From the NCBI GenBank assembly GCA_900467745.1, contig UBQW01000010.1:434001-498000 (forward strand): a DNA stretch of 64,000 nt, written 5' to 3'. Below are positions 18,921 through 27,555 of this stretch, piece by piece. The position numbers were made by a program, and so were the translations under genes. Numbering within the stretch: position 1 is the first letter of the stretch; every line of letters begins with the position of its first letter. The DNA is from Hyphomicrobiales bacterium. GTDB lineage: Bacteria; Pseudomonadota; Alphaproteobacteria; Rhizobiales; Rhizobiaceae. The notes beneath the pieces were generated by a model. That model did no database searches and was not told where the DNA came from. It was given only the letters and a program-made list of their open reading frames with translations.

Positions 18921-18970
18921 GAGGCGCGCTCAGCGCGCGCCTCCCGCCCGACTTCCACCGGTGCCGGTGG
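18921..18970 (+). promoter_or_regulatory. Two intercistronic hairpins after the binding-protein gene
   Basis: GAGGCGCGC (18921-18929) pairs with GCGCGCCTC (18935-18943), and CCACCG (18955-18960) pairs with CGGTGG (18965-18970). There is no T-run. Such hairpins between binding-protein and permease genes usually protect the upstream mRNA from 3' decay or partly stop transcription, so that more binding protein than permease is made. Confidence 0.65.
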
Positions 18971-19006
18971 CAGGGCAGGCCGGACCATGCCCGAAAAGGT
19001 AATACC

Positions 19007-19852
19007 ATGCACAGACTCTATGTTCTGCCGACCCTCATCATAAACATCGTCATCATCGCCATTCCGGCGCTGCTGACGGTGGCCCTTGCCTTCTTCGAAT
19101 GGGACGGCATCAGCACACCTGTTTTCGTCGGGTTGGACAATTTCGCGGCGCTGTGGGGCGACAGCGTGTTCTGGACGGCGCTTACCAACAACATCATCTG
19201 GACGATCATCTTCCTGACGGTGCCGATCGGCATGGGTCTGCTGGCGGCCACAATGCTTTTGGTCGCCCGTCGTGGCTCCAACACGTTCCAGGTCATCTAC
19301 TTCCTCCCTGTTATCATCGCCACGGCCATTACCGGTCGTGTCTGGCAGGGCATGATCTACTCGCCGGTGACGGGTGTTACGGGCCTTCTCCAGCGGTTGG
19401 GTATCGAAATTGCCAACCCACTGACAGAGACGTCGAGCGCGCTTTACGGCATTGCCGTCGTCGATCTGTGGCACTGGTGGGGTTTCCTGTGCGTCATCTT
19501 CTTTGCCGCCCTTCGCCAGGTGCCGGCCGAGCAGATCGAGGCGGCCCGCATCGAGGGCGCGACCTTCTTCCAGATGATCCGCTACGTGCTGCTTCCGGGC
19601 ATCATGCCGACCATCACGCTGATGATGATCATGACCGTCATCTGGTCGTTCCTCGTCTTCGACTTCGTCTACATCCTCACGCAGGGCGGCCCCGCCTATT
19701 CCTCGGAAGTGCTGTCGACGCTTGCCTATCGTTCGGCCTTCTACGATCTCGCCGTCGGCAAGGCGGCCGCTGTTTCCGTCGTCATCAGCCTCTTCGGGCT
19801 GGCTGCCACTGTCCTCTATATCCGCGCGCAAGCATCGGAGTTCGAACAATGA
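19007..19852 (+). CDS. ABC sugar importer permease 1 (MalF/UgpA type)
   Basis: Inner-membrane permease of 281 residues with six predicted helices. The coupling loop QIEAARIEGATFFQMIRYVLLPG lies at about residues 178-200. It begins MHRLYVLPTLIINIVIIAIPALL, so there is no long MalF-like N-terminal insertion. The ATG at 19007 follows AAAAGGTAATACC. It overlaps the next permease by 4 bp (ATGA), which couples their translation and fits a heterodimeric channel. Confidence 0.92.
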   Translation: MHRLYVLPTLIINIVIIAIPALLTVALAFFEWDGISTPVFVGLDNFAALWGDSVFWTALTNNIIWTIIFLTVPIGMGLLAATMLLVARRGSNTFQVIYFLPVIIATAITGRVWQGMIYSPVTGVTGLLQRLGIEIANPLTETSSALYGIAVVDLWHWWGFLCVIFFAALRQVPAEQIEAARIEGATFFQMIRYVLLPGIMPTITLMMIMTVIWSFLVFDFVYILTQGGPAYSSEVLSTLAYRSAFYDLAVGKAAAVSVVISLFGLAATVLYIRAQASEFEQ

Positions 19853-20682
19853 ACATGACCGAGAGCCGCATCACACTGACGCTCGTCTATGCGACGCTGT
19901 CGTTGCTGCTGATCATCACGCTGTTTCCCATCGTGCTGATGGTGCTGAATTCGCTGAAGGCGTCCGCCGAAATCGTGCAAAATCCGCTCGCCTGGCCGTC
20001 GGAATTGCGCTGGGACAACTTTACTCGCGCATGGTCGGACGCCAATTTCGGCCGCACACTCCTCAATTCGGCGGTGCTGACCGGCATGACGATCATCCTC
20101 GTCTGCACGACGGGTTCGCTGACGGCCTACGTTCTTGCCCGCCGCAAGATCAAGACGTGGAAGATCCTCACCTTCTATCTCCTGGCAAGCACCACGGCGC
20201 CGATCCAGCTCTTCCTCTTTCCCCTCTACTTCGGCTTCGCGCGCTTCGGGCTGATCAACAATCCGATAGCCGTGTCCTTCATCTACACGGCGGTCTACTC
20301 GCCCTTCGCCATCATGCTTCTGCGCACCTATTTTCTCGCTGTTCCCAAGGAGCTTGAGGAAGCCGCTTTGATCGACGGGGCGACGCACTGGCAGGTTTTC
20401 CGGCGCGTCTTCCTGCCGATCGTCTCGCCGGGCATCCTCACCGTCGCGTTGATCATCGGGCTTTACTCGTGGAACGAGTTCCTGATCGCAACCACCTTCC
20501 TGCAGGATCAGGACAGGCTGACGGCCGTCGTTTCCTTCTTCCTGCTGTCCGGCCAGTACTCGTCCGACTGGGGCGAGATCATGGCGGCGGCCCTCATCAT
20601 TATTCTACCCATCGTAATTCTCTTCATCCTGCTGCAGCGCCATTTCATCGAAGGAATGGCCGGCGGTTCGGTGAAGGGCTGA
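19849..20682 (+). CDS. ABC sugar importer permease 2 (MalG type)
   Basis: Second inner-membrane permease, 277 residues and six helices, with the coupling loop ELEEAALIDGATHWQVFRRV at about residues 167-186. It starts at the ATG at 19849 inside the ATGA overlap. The frame is open far upstream, but that is a shadow of permease 1. It pairs with permease 1 and is 13 bp before the enzyme gene. Confidence 0.92.
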   Translation: MNMTESRITLTLVYATLSLLLIITLFPIVLMVLNSLKASAEIVQNPLAWPSELRWDNFTRAWSDANFGRTLLNSAVLTGMTIILVCTTGSLTAYVLARRKIKTWKILTFYLLASTTAPIQLFLFPLYFGFARFGLINNPIAVSFIYTAVYSPFAIMLLRTYFLAVPKELEEAALIDGATHWQVFRRVFLPIVSPGILTVALIIGLYSWNEFLIATTFLQDQDRLTAVVSFFLLSGQYSSDWGEIMAAALIIILPIVILFILLQRHFIEGMAGGSVKG

Positions 20683-20695
20683 CAAGGAGCTTCTG

Positions 20696-22786
20696 ATGTC
20701 CATACCTGCAGACTACAACAACCGTGTCTACGCCGGCGTTCTCGGCAAGCTGATCGGCGTCTATCTCGGCCGCCCATTCGAAAACTGGCGCTACAAGGAT
20801 ATTCTCCAGAAGCTCGGACCGATCACCTACTACGTCCACGAACGGCTGGGCGATCCGCTTGTCGTCACTGACGACGACATCGGCGGCACCTTCGCCTTCC
20901 CGCGCGCGCTCGACGACTACGGCATTTCGCCCGACCTTTCCGCCGAGGATATCGGTAAGGCTTGGCTCAACTACATAATCGAGGAACGCTCGATCCTCTG
21001 GTGGGGCGGAGCCGGAAACTCTACCGAACACACGGCCTGGCTCAACCTGAAACGCGGTATTTCCGCACCCGCCTCCGGTTCGATCGAAACCAATGGCGCA
21101 ACGGTCGCTGAGCAGATCGGCGCGCAGATCTTCATCGACGGCTGGGCGCTCGTGTCTCCCGGCAAGCCGGCGCAGGCTGCAAAGCTCGCGCGTGCGGCTG
21201 GTTCCGTCAGCCACGACGGTGAAGCGGTCCATGCCGCAGTGCTCTGGGCCGCAATGGAAGCGGAGGCTTTCGTCAGCAAGGATGTTAATCATCTGCTGGA
21301 CACCGGCCTGTCCTATATTCCGGCGGACAGCCTGATCGCTAAGCTTGTCGCTGATATCCGCCACTGGACATCCGGTAACGAGGATTGGGAGGAAACCCGC
21401 CAAAGGATCGAAGATAACTACGGCTACGACAAATATCCGGGCAATTGCCATGTCGTTCCGAACCATGCGTTGATGATCATGGCGCTCCTACATGCACCGC
21501 ATGATTTCCAGCGCGGCCAGATGATCGTCAACACGTCCGGCTGGGATACGGATTGCAATGCCGGCAATCTCGGTTGCCTGCACGGCATCATGCTTGGTCT
21601 CGAGGGACTGGACGCCGGCCCGGATTGGCGCGGCCCGGTTGCCGACCGGCTCTACATGTCGACGGCCGACGGTGGTCGCTCGATCGCCGATGCCGTCGAT
21701 GTTGCTCTCTGGCTTGCCAATCTCGGCCGCAAGCTTGCTGGTCAGGCCCACGAACCGGCGCCTAAGGACGGTGCCAAGTTCCACTTCTCACTGCCGGGGT
21801 CTGTTCAAGGCTTCCGTGCGCAAGCGGCCGATAGCGCGCTCGCCGATCTCAAGGTGAGCGGCACCGGCAATGGTCTGGCGATCGATTTTTCCGCGCTTGC
21901 TCCGGGCCGCGAGGCGGCAACCACCACGCCCGTGTTTACCCCGGCCGAAGTAACGAAGATGCGCACCTATGATCTGATGGCCAGCCCGCGTATTCATGCC
22001 GGCCAGGTGCTCAAGGCGCGCGTCAGCGCTGATGCAGGCAACAAGGGTATCGTCGAAGCCAAACTGCGCATTCGTCACTATGACGGGACGGACAACCTCG
22101 TCGCCATCGACATGCCAAATGGCGAATTGTTGGCAGCCGGCGCATCTGCCTCGCTCTCATGGACTGTGCCGGAGACCGGATACCAGCCGATCGCCGAGGT
22201 CGGCTTGGTGCTGAAGACGGCCGACGGCAGGGCAAACGGTCGTGTCGTCATCGACAGCCTGACCTGGGACGGCTGCCCGGCGGTGACATTTCGCCGGCCC
22301 GAGGGTGCCGGTGATTTCTGGCGGCGTGCCTGGGTGAGCAATGTGCATTTTTTCTCCAAGCACTTCCCGCAGGATTTCCGCATCAGCCAGAACCGCGGCG
22401 ACGGCATGATCATGCAGGGCACGCGTGACTGGACGGATTACGCGATCGACGCCGATCTCATGCTCCATCTCGGCGATTACGGCGGTCTGGTCTTCCGTTC
22501 GCAGGGTCAGCGCCGGTATTATGCCGCGCTGGTCACTCGCGCCGGCGAGTTGCAAATCGTCAGGTGCAAGGACGAGGATCGCAAGGTGCTTGCCTCCGTC
22601 GCACTCGACGTGGAATTCGAGAAGGCATTTACGCTGAAGGTGTCGGCGAAGGGCGGGCATTTCGAAGCGCGCATTGGCGACACCACCGTCGAAGCCGACG
22701 ATACGGCTTTTCAGGGCGGTTCGGCCGGTCTCATCATCCATGAGGGTGCATTGTCGGCCACGCGCATCGCAATTGGCGCGGCGTGA
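20696..22786 (+). CDS. ADP-ribosylglycohydrolase-fold enzyme with C-terminal lectin-like domain
   Basis: Cytoplasmic protein of 696 residues without a signal peptide. Residues 1 to about 345 are an ADP-ribosylglycohydrolase (DraG/ARH) domain. They show GVLGKLIGVYLGRPFE (14-29), the metal-ligand motif TDDDIG (58-63), SHDGEAV (172-178) and the second metal motif GWDTDCNAGNLG (282-293). The family hydrolyses N- or O-ribosyl bonds using two Mg or Mn ions. The rest (about 360-696) is predicted beta-rich. Its last 190 residues resemble concanavalin-like or DUF1080-type sugar-binding domains (GDYGGLVFRSQGQRRYYAAL). Placement between the permease and ATPase genes of a sugar importer argues for a catabolic glycosidase acting on the imported compound rather than protein de-ADP-ribosylation. 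The substrate is unknown. Confidence 0.85.
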   Translation: MSIPADYNNRVYAGVLGKLIGVYLGRPFENWRYKDILQKLGPITYYVHERLGDPLVVTDDDIGGTFAFPRALDDYGISPDLSAEDIGKAWLNYIIEERSILWWGGAGNSTEHTAWLNLKRGISAPASGSIETNGATVAEQIGAQIFIDGWALVSPGKPAQAAKLARAAGSVSHDGEAVHAAVLWAAMEAEAFVSKDVNHLLDTGLSYIPADSLIAKLVADIRHWTSGNEDWEETRQRIEDNYGYDKYPGNCHVVPNHALMIMALLHAPHDFQRGQMIVNTSGWDTDCNAGNLGCLHGIMLGLEGLDAGPDWRGPVADRLYMSTADGGRSIADAVDVALWLANLGRKLAGQAHEPAPKDGAKFHFSLPGSVQGFRAQAADSALADLKVSGTGNGLAIDFSALAPGREAATTTPVFTPAEVTKMRTYDLMASPRIHAGQVLKARVSADAGNKGIVEAKLRIRHYDGTDNLVAIDMPNGELLAAGASASLSWTVPETGYQPIAEVGLVLKTADGRANGRVVIDSLTWDGCPAVTFRRPEGAGDFWRRAWVSNVHFFSKHFPQDFRISQNRGDGMIMQGTRDWTDYAIDADLMLHLGDYGGLVFRSQGQRRYYAALVTRAGELQIVRCKDEDRKVLASVALDVEFEKAFTLKVSAKGGHFEARIGDTTVEADDTAFQGGSAGLIIHEGALSATRIAIGAA

Positions 22787-22797
22787 GGGGTGACAAT

Positions 22798-23868
22798 ATG
22801 GCCAGCGTAACAATCGATAAGGTCGTCAAGCGCTATGGAAGCGCTGAGGTCATTCACGGCATTGAGGCAAATTTCAATGAGGGCGAGTTCGTCGTCCTCG
22901 TAGGCCCGTCGGGCTGCGGGAAGTCAACGCTTTTGCGAATGATCGCGGGTCTGGAAGAGATCTCCGGTGGTGAAATATCGATCGGCGGCAAGGTGGTGAA
23001 CAACCTGCCCCCGAAGAGCCGCGACATCTCGATGGTCTTCCAGAATTATGCGCTTTATCCGCATATGACTGTCGAGGAGAATATGGCATTTTCCCTGACG
23101 CTGGCCGGCGCCAGCAAGGAAGAGAAGCACAAAAAGGTACGTGAGGCGGCGGAAATCCTGGGCCTGGTTCCGCTCCTCCAGCGCAAGCCGAAGGCCCTAT
23201 CGGGTGGCCAGCGTCAGCGTGTGGCCATGGGGCGCTCGATCGTGCGCAAGCCACAAGTCTTCCTGTTTGACGAGCCGCTTTCCAATCTTGACGCCAAGCT
23301 GCGCGTGCAAATGCGAGGCGAGATCAAGTCGCTACATCGCCGTCTTGGAACGACCATGATCTATGTTACCCACGATCAGATTGAGGCAATGACCATGGCC
23401 GACCGCATCGTCGTCATGCAGGCGGGCAAGATCGAGCAGGTTGGCTCGCCACTTGAGCTTTATGATCGCCCCGCAAATTCTTTTGTGGCGCAATTTATCG
23501 GCTCTCCTGCGATGAACCTGTTTCCGGCCGTCGCCCGATCCGGCGAGTTTGTTCTGCAAACCGGGAAGGGGACCGGATTGAAGGTTCCTGGAGGCGTACG
23601 CGATGGGCAGTCGATATTGATTGGCAAGCGTCCCGAAGAAATCGCACTTGTTAGCGCTGGTGTTGGCGAGCTGGAAGCCATCGTCGAGAATATCGAGCCG
23701 ACGGGAGCGGAGACTTTCGTCGAGGCACGTCTTGGGGAGCAACTGGTTTCCATTGTATTGCGCGAACGGCCCCAGTTCGACGTCGCCAGCCGACAGCGTC
23801 TTTCACTTTCTCAGGGAAATCTGCATCTTTTCGACCAGGAGACGGGACGACGGATTATGTCCCCATAG
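22798..23868 (+). CDS. ABC sugar importer ATPase (UgpC/MsmK type)
   Basis: ATPase of 356 residues that powers carbohydrate import. It carries Walker A GPSGCGKST, signature LSGGQRQR, Walker B VFLFDEPLSNLD, switch YVTHDQIEAMTMADRIVVM, and a C-terminal OB-type regulatory domain (about 240-356). The start is the ATG at 22798 (MASVTIDKVVKRYG); a five-residue extension upstream is open but adds nothing. It is the last gene of the LacI operon and completes binding protein, two permeases and ATPase. ATPases of this type often serve several sugar importers. Confidence 0.92.
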   Translation: MASVTIDKVVKRYGSAEVIHGIEANFNEGEFVVLVGPSGCGKSTLLRMIAGLEEISGGEISIGGKVVNNLPPKSRDISMVFQNYALYPHMTVEENMAFSLTLAGASKEEKHKKVREAAEILGLVPLLQRKPKALSGGQRQRVAMGRSIVRKPQVFLFDEPLSNLDAKLRVQMRGEIKSLHRRLGTTMIYVTHDQIEAMTMADRIVVMQAGKIEQVGSPLELYDRPANSFVAQFIGSPAMNLFPAVARSGEFVLQTGKGTGLKVPGGVRDGQSILIGKRPEEIALVSAGVGELEAIVENIEPTGAETFVEARLGEQLVSIVLRERPQFDVASRQRLSLSQGNLHLFDQETGRRIMSP

Positions 23869-23889
23869 CGCGCCGAACCGCTTGGCGCG
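23869..23889. terminator. Candidate terminator hairpin between convergent genes
   Basis: CGCGCC (23869-23874) pairs with GGCGCG (23884-23889) directly after the ATPase stop codon and before the end of the convergent Xre gene. There is no T-run, so termination is only suggested by position. Confidence 0.4.
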
Positions 23890-23919
23890 TGACAGGCGTG
23901 GTGGCTAGCCAGCTCGGCG

Positions 23920-24177
23920 TCACTGCTCGTTGCTGGAGCAAAGAGCTATTTTGCCGTCGTCCAGATTGACGAAGGTTACACCGCCACTCTCAAGCGCGAT
24001 TTTCAATTGTGCAGCCGTTGCGCGGTGAACATCGTGGCGCCCGCCTTCGTAGTCGCGAACCGTGCTTCGCGACACGCCCGCCCGTGCTGACAGTTCAGCC
24101 TGTGTCCAGTCCACGAGCCCGCGTGCCGCTCTACATAGGGCCGGCGACAAAATCTTATGGTCGTAAGCTTGACCCAT
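23920..24177 (-). CDS. Xre/Cro-type helix-turn-helix regulator, 85 aa
   Basis: Small DNA-binding protein. The helix-turn-helix is at about residues 24-50 (WTQAELSARAGVSRSTVRDYEGG). The C-terminal segment (ALESGGVTFVN-like) is common in short rhizobial Xre proteins. It has no partner toxin gene beside it, so I do not call it an antitoxin. It is divergent from the antiporter operon with 139 bp between, and the AT-rich gap (24190-24260) contains ATATAG/CATATAG-like elements. Control of itself and possibly of the antiporter genes is an inference. Confidence 0.82.
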   Translation of the reverse strand: MGQAYDHKILSPALCRAARGLVDWTQAELSARAGVSRSTVRDYEGGRHDVHRATAAQLKIALESGGVTFVNLDDGKIALCSSNEQ

Positions 24178-24316
24178 CTTCGACTATCGCCCATATTGGT
24201 TGATATAGATCATATAGGCTAATTTAAAAGTGATTTCTAGGTCGTTGCTGAATATGCGATGCCTCTAATCACAATTCGAAAAGGACAGACGCATTGGGAT
24301 AACAGCCGGACCCTTC

Positions 24317-27220
24317 ATGCTCGTTGCCCTGCTGCTTCTTCCGTTCGTGGGTAGCATTCTGTCGGTCTTTTTCCTGAGAACGGTATCACGTCGCCTGCCT
24401 TCCAGCCTTGCTGGTATTGTCGTCTTCCTCGCCCTTCTGCTTAGCGCCAGTCTCTACCCGCAGGTCTCTGACGGGGGTGTCATTCGCTTCAACGCGGAGT
24501 GGTTGCCGCAGCTCGGTCTTGATCTAACTCTGCGCATGGATGCCTTTGCATGGATTTTCACCATGCTGATCACCTCCATCGGTTTTCTGGTCATCCTCTA
24601 CGCCCGCTATTACATGTCGGAAGACGATCCGGTCCCGCGATTCTTCTCGTTCCTGCTTGCGTTCATGGGAGCGATGGTCGGCATTGTCATTTCAGGTAAT
24701 GTCATCCTGCTGTCGGTATTCTGGGAACTGACAAGCATCTTCTCGTTCCTGTTGATCAGCTACTGGCACAACAATGCTGCCGCCCGAGACGGCGCTCGAA
24801 TGGCCCTTACGATCACTGGGATCGGGGGCTTCTGCCTGTTGATCGGCCTGATTTTGCTTGGCAAGATCGTCGGCAGCTACGATCTGGACAAGATCCTGAA
24901 CTCAGGTGACCTGATCCGAAATCACAGCCTTTATGTGCCCGCGCTGATTTTCATTCTGCTTGGAGCTTTGACGAAAAGCGCTCAGTTTCCATTCCACTTC
25001 TGGCTGCCCAATGCCATGTCGGCGCCGACGCCCGTGTCGGCATTCCTGCATTCGGCAACGATGGTGAAGGCGGGCGTCTTCCTGCTCGTGCGCTTCTGGC
25101 CAGTCTTGTCTGGAACCTACGAGTGGTTCTGGATCCTCGGCGCCGCGGGAATGATCACTTTGCTGCTTGGCGCATACTTCGCCATATTTCAGCGCGATCT
25201 GAAAGGGCTCCTTGCCTATTCGACGATCAGCCACCTTGGATTGATCACGACGCTGCTCAGCCTCGGAAGCCCATTGGCAACGGTGGCTGCGATTTTTCAC
25301 ATGCTCAATCACGCGACGTTCAAGGCGTCGCTGTTCATGGCGGCGGGCATCATCGACCACGAGACCGGGACGCGCGATATGCGCAAGCTTAGCGGCTTGT
25401 ACAGGTTCATGCCGATCACGGCCACCCTTGCCGTCGTCGCCAGCGCCGCTATGGCCGGCGTACCACTGCTGAACGGATTCCTTTCGAAGGAAATGTTCTT
25501 CGCGGAAGCGGTCGAGACGCACGCCGATTCCATCCTTGATAGAATTCTGCCCTATGTGGCGACGCTTGCTGGTGCCTTCAGCGTTGCCTATTCGCTGCGT
25601 TTCATCCACACCGTTTTCTTCGGCCCCGCGCCGACCGACCTGCCGATCGCGCATCCGCACGAACCGCCACGCTGGATGCGCTTTCCGATCGAATTTCTCG
25701 TCGTGCTGTGCCTGGTGGTCGGTATCGTGCCGGCACTATCAATTGGACCATTCCTCCACAGCGCGGTGATCAGTGTTTTAAGAGACGACACGCCTGAGTA
25801 CAGCCTTTCGCTGTGGCACGGGATCAATCTCCCGCTGATCATGAGCGTCATAGCACTGATCGCCGGAACCGCGATCTACTGGGCGTTGAAAGGTCATCTG
25901 TCACGTTGCGACGACGGTCCACCCTTTATCCGGCGGCTGAAGGGGCAGCGCATCTTCGAACGTATCCTCGTGGAAGTCTCCTGGCGCTGGGCGCGCGTTG
26001 CCGAGCGGCGGCTTGGGACACGCAAGCTGCAGCCGCAGTTGCGGTGGCTGGTGGTTGCTGGACTGCTTGCGGGTGCCCTGCCGCTCTATCTCCGCGGCTT
26101 CGAACATCGTCCTTTTGCCTATTCCGGCGTCGATCCTGTCTTCACCGCGCTCTGGTTGATCGGGGTGTGTCTGGCGATCGGTACCGCCTACACGGCCAAA
26201 TACCATCGACTGGCCGCGCTGGTCATGCTCGGCGGCGTCGGCCTGATCGTGTGCATCACCTTCGTATGGCTTTCGGCACCTGATCTTGCGATCACCCAAT
26301 TGCTGGTCGAGATCGTTACCACCGTTCTCATTCTGTTGGGGCTGCGGTGGCTGCCGAAACGATCTGAAGACATTCGCGAGTCCATGACGATCCGCGCCCG
26401 GTTCCGGCGCTTCCGCGACTTCGCGCTCGCCGTCCTCTGCGGCGTCTCCATGTCGGCCATCGCCTATGCCGTGATGACGATGCCGGTACCTGACGCGATC
26501 GCCAACTATTTCCTCGAGCATGCCTATTCGCTCGGCGGCGGACGAAACGTCGTCAATGTTATTCTCGTGGACTTCCGCGGATTCGACACGCTGGGCGAAA
26601 TCGCGGTGCTAGGGGTCGTCTCGCTGACTGTCTACGGCTTGCTGCGTCGTTTCCGCCCGGCTGAAGACAGCATGGGAATGCCGGAGCAGCAGCAGGTGCA
26701 AAACCGCTTCGACGAGGAGCGGCCGGAGCGCTCGGCTGGCGACACGGTGCGCGACTATTTGCTCGTACCATCGGTCATCATGCAGTGGATGTTCCCAGTC
26801 ATCATCACCTTCTCCGTCTACCTCTTCATGCGCGGGCATGACCTGCCGGGCGGCGGGTTCTCGGCGGGATTGACGCTCTCGATCGCCTTTCTCCTGCAAT
26901 ATCTCGCCGGCGGTACGCGCTGGGCCGAGGACCGCGTCCGCATTCTGCCGCTGCGGTGGATGGGCGCGGGATTGTTGACGGCGGTGCTGACGGGCGCCGG
27001 TGCCTGGTTGCTCGGCTATCCGTTCCTGACCTCGCATTCGCGCTATCTCGAACTTCCCCTGATCGGCAAGGTGCCGGCGGCGACGGCACTGCTCTTCGAT
27101 CTCGGCGTCTTTTCGCTCGTTGTCGGATCGACCGTGCTGATCCTTGTCGCCCTTGCCCACCAATCGTTGCGGATCAACCGCCTGCGCACGATCGACGCGG
27201 CCAAATCGGAGGAGCGGTGA
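24317..27220 (+). CDS. phaAB: Na+(K+)/H+ antiporter subunit A/B fusion (MrpAB/PhaAB)
   Basis: Largest subunit of the Mrp/Pha cation/proton antiporter, 967 residues. The first roughly 430 residues resemble NuoL/NuoN of respiratory complex I (proton channel; AQFPFHFWLPNAMSAPTPVSAFLHSATM-like region near residue 220). About 600-760 is the MrpA-specific part with LSAPDLAITQLLVEIVTTVLIL. About 800-950 is MrpB (FSVYLFMRGHDLPGGGF, GPRWAEDR-like). The A-B fusion marks group 2 Mrp systems, known from rhizobial pha loci for K+ efflux and pH tolerance. The chosen ATG lacks a clear ribosome-binding site, and a purine-rich AAAAGGAC lies about 30 bp upstream. It overlaps the C-subunit gene by one base. Confidence 0.93.
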   Translation: MLVALLLLPFVGSILSVFFLRTVSRRLPSSLAGIVVFLALLLSASLYPQVSDGGVIRFNAEWLPQLGLDLTLRMDAFAWIFTMLITSIGFLVILYARYYMSEDDPVPRFFSFLLAFMGAMVGIVISGNVILLSVFWELTSIFSFLLISYWHNNAAARDGARMALTITGIGGFCLLIGLILLGKIVGSYDLDKILNSGDLIRNHSLYVPALIFILLGALTKSAQFPFHFWLPNAMSAPTPVSAFLHSATMVKAGVFLLVRFWPVLSGTYEWFWILGAAGMITLLLGAYFAIFQRDLKGLLAYSTISHLGLITTLLSLGSPLATVAAIFHMLNHATFKASLFMAAGIIDHETGTRDMRKLSGLYRFMPITATLAVVASAAMAGVPLLNGFLSKEMFFAEAVETHADSILDRILPYVATLAGAFSVAYSLRFIHTVFFGPAPTDLPIAHPHEPPRWMRFPIEFLVVLCLVVGIVPALSIGPFLHSAVISVLRDDTPEYSLSLWHGINLPLIMSVIALIAGTAIYWALKGHLSRCDDGPPFIRRLKGQRIFERILVEVSWRWARVAERRLGTRKLQPQLRWLVVAGLLAGALPLYLRGFEHRPFAYSGVDPVFTALWLIGVCLAIGTAYTAKYHRLAALVMLGGVGLIVCITFVWLSAPDLAITQLLVEIVTTVLILLGLRWLPKRSEDIRESMTIRARFRRFRDFALAVLCGVSMSAIAYAVMTMPVPDAIANYFLEHAYSLGGGRNVVNVILVDFRGFDTLGEIAVLGVVSLTVYGLLRRFRPAEDSMGMPEQQQVQNRFDEERPERSAGDTVRDYLLVPSVIMQWMFPVIITFSVYLFMRGHDLPGGGFSAGLTLSIAFLLQYLAGGTRWAEDRVRILPLRWMGAGLLTAVLTGAGAWLLGYPFLTSHSRYLELPLIGKVPAATALLFDLGVFSLVVGSTVLILVALAHQSLRINRLRTIDAAKSEER

Positions 27221-27555
27221 TGGAACTGGTTCTGTCGATCGCCATCGGCATCATGACGAGCTGCGGGGTCTGGCTTATCCTGCGCCCGCGCACCTATCAG
27301 GTAATCATCGGGCTCTCGCTCCTCTCCTATGCCGTCAACCTCTTCATCTTCGGCGTCGGCGGCGTGAAGGCCAACGTTCCGCCGATCCTGGGAAGCGACG
27401 ATCCGTCCATTCTCGCCGATCCGGTACCACAGGCCCTCGTGCTGACCGCCATCGTCATCGGCTTTGCGACCACGGCGCTGTTTCTCGTGGTCCTCCTGGC
27501 GTCGCGCGGGCTGACGGGCAGCGACCATGTCGATGGAAGGAACGAGCCGAAATGA
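27220..27555 (+). CDS. phaC: Na+(K+)/H+ antiporter subunit C (MrpC/PhaC)
   Basis: NuoK-like membrane subunit of 111 residues with three helices (start to 25, 30-50, 70-95). The NuoK-like sequence is visible in GLSLLSYAVNLFIFGVGG and the conserved DPVPQALVLTAIVIGFATTA. It starts at the ATG at 27220 overlapping the end of subunit A/B by one base after GGAGGAGCGG. It overlaps subunit D by 4 bp (ATGA). The longer upstream frame is a shadow of the A/B gene. Confidence 0.94.
   Translation: MELVLSIAIGIMTSCGVWLILRPRTYQVIIGLSLLSYAVNLFIFGVGGVKANVPPILGSDDPSILADPVPQALVLTAIVIGFATTALFLVVLLASRGLTGSDHVDGRNEPK

Noticed and set aside
23920..24177. Xre protein as an antitoxin of a toxin-antitoxin pair
   Set aside because: No small toxin-like gene lies beside it; the neighbours are a sugar ATPase and the antiporter operon.
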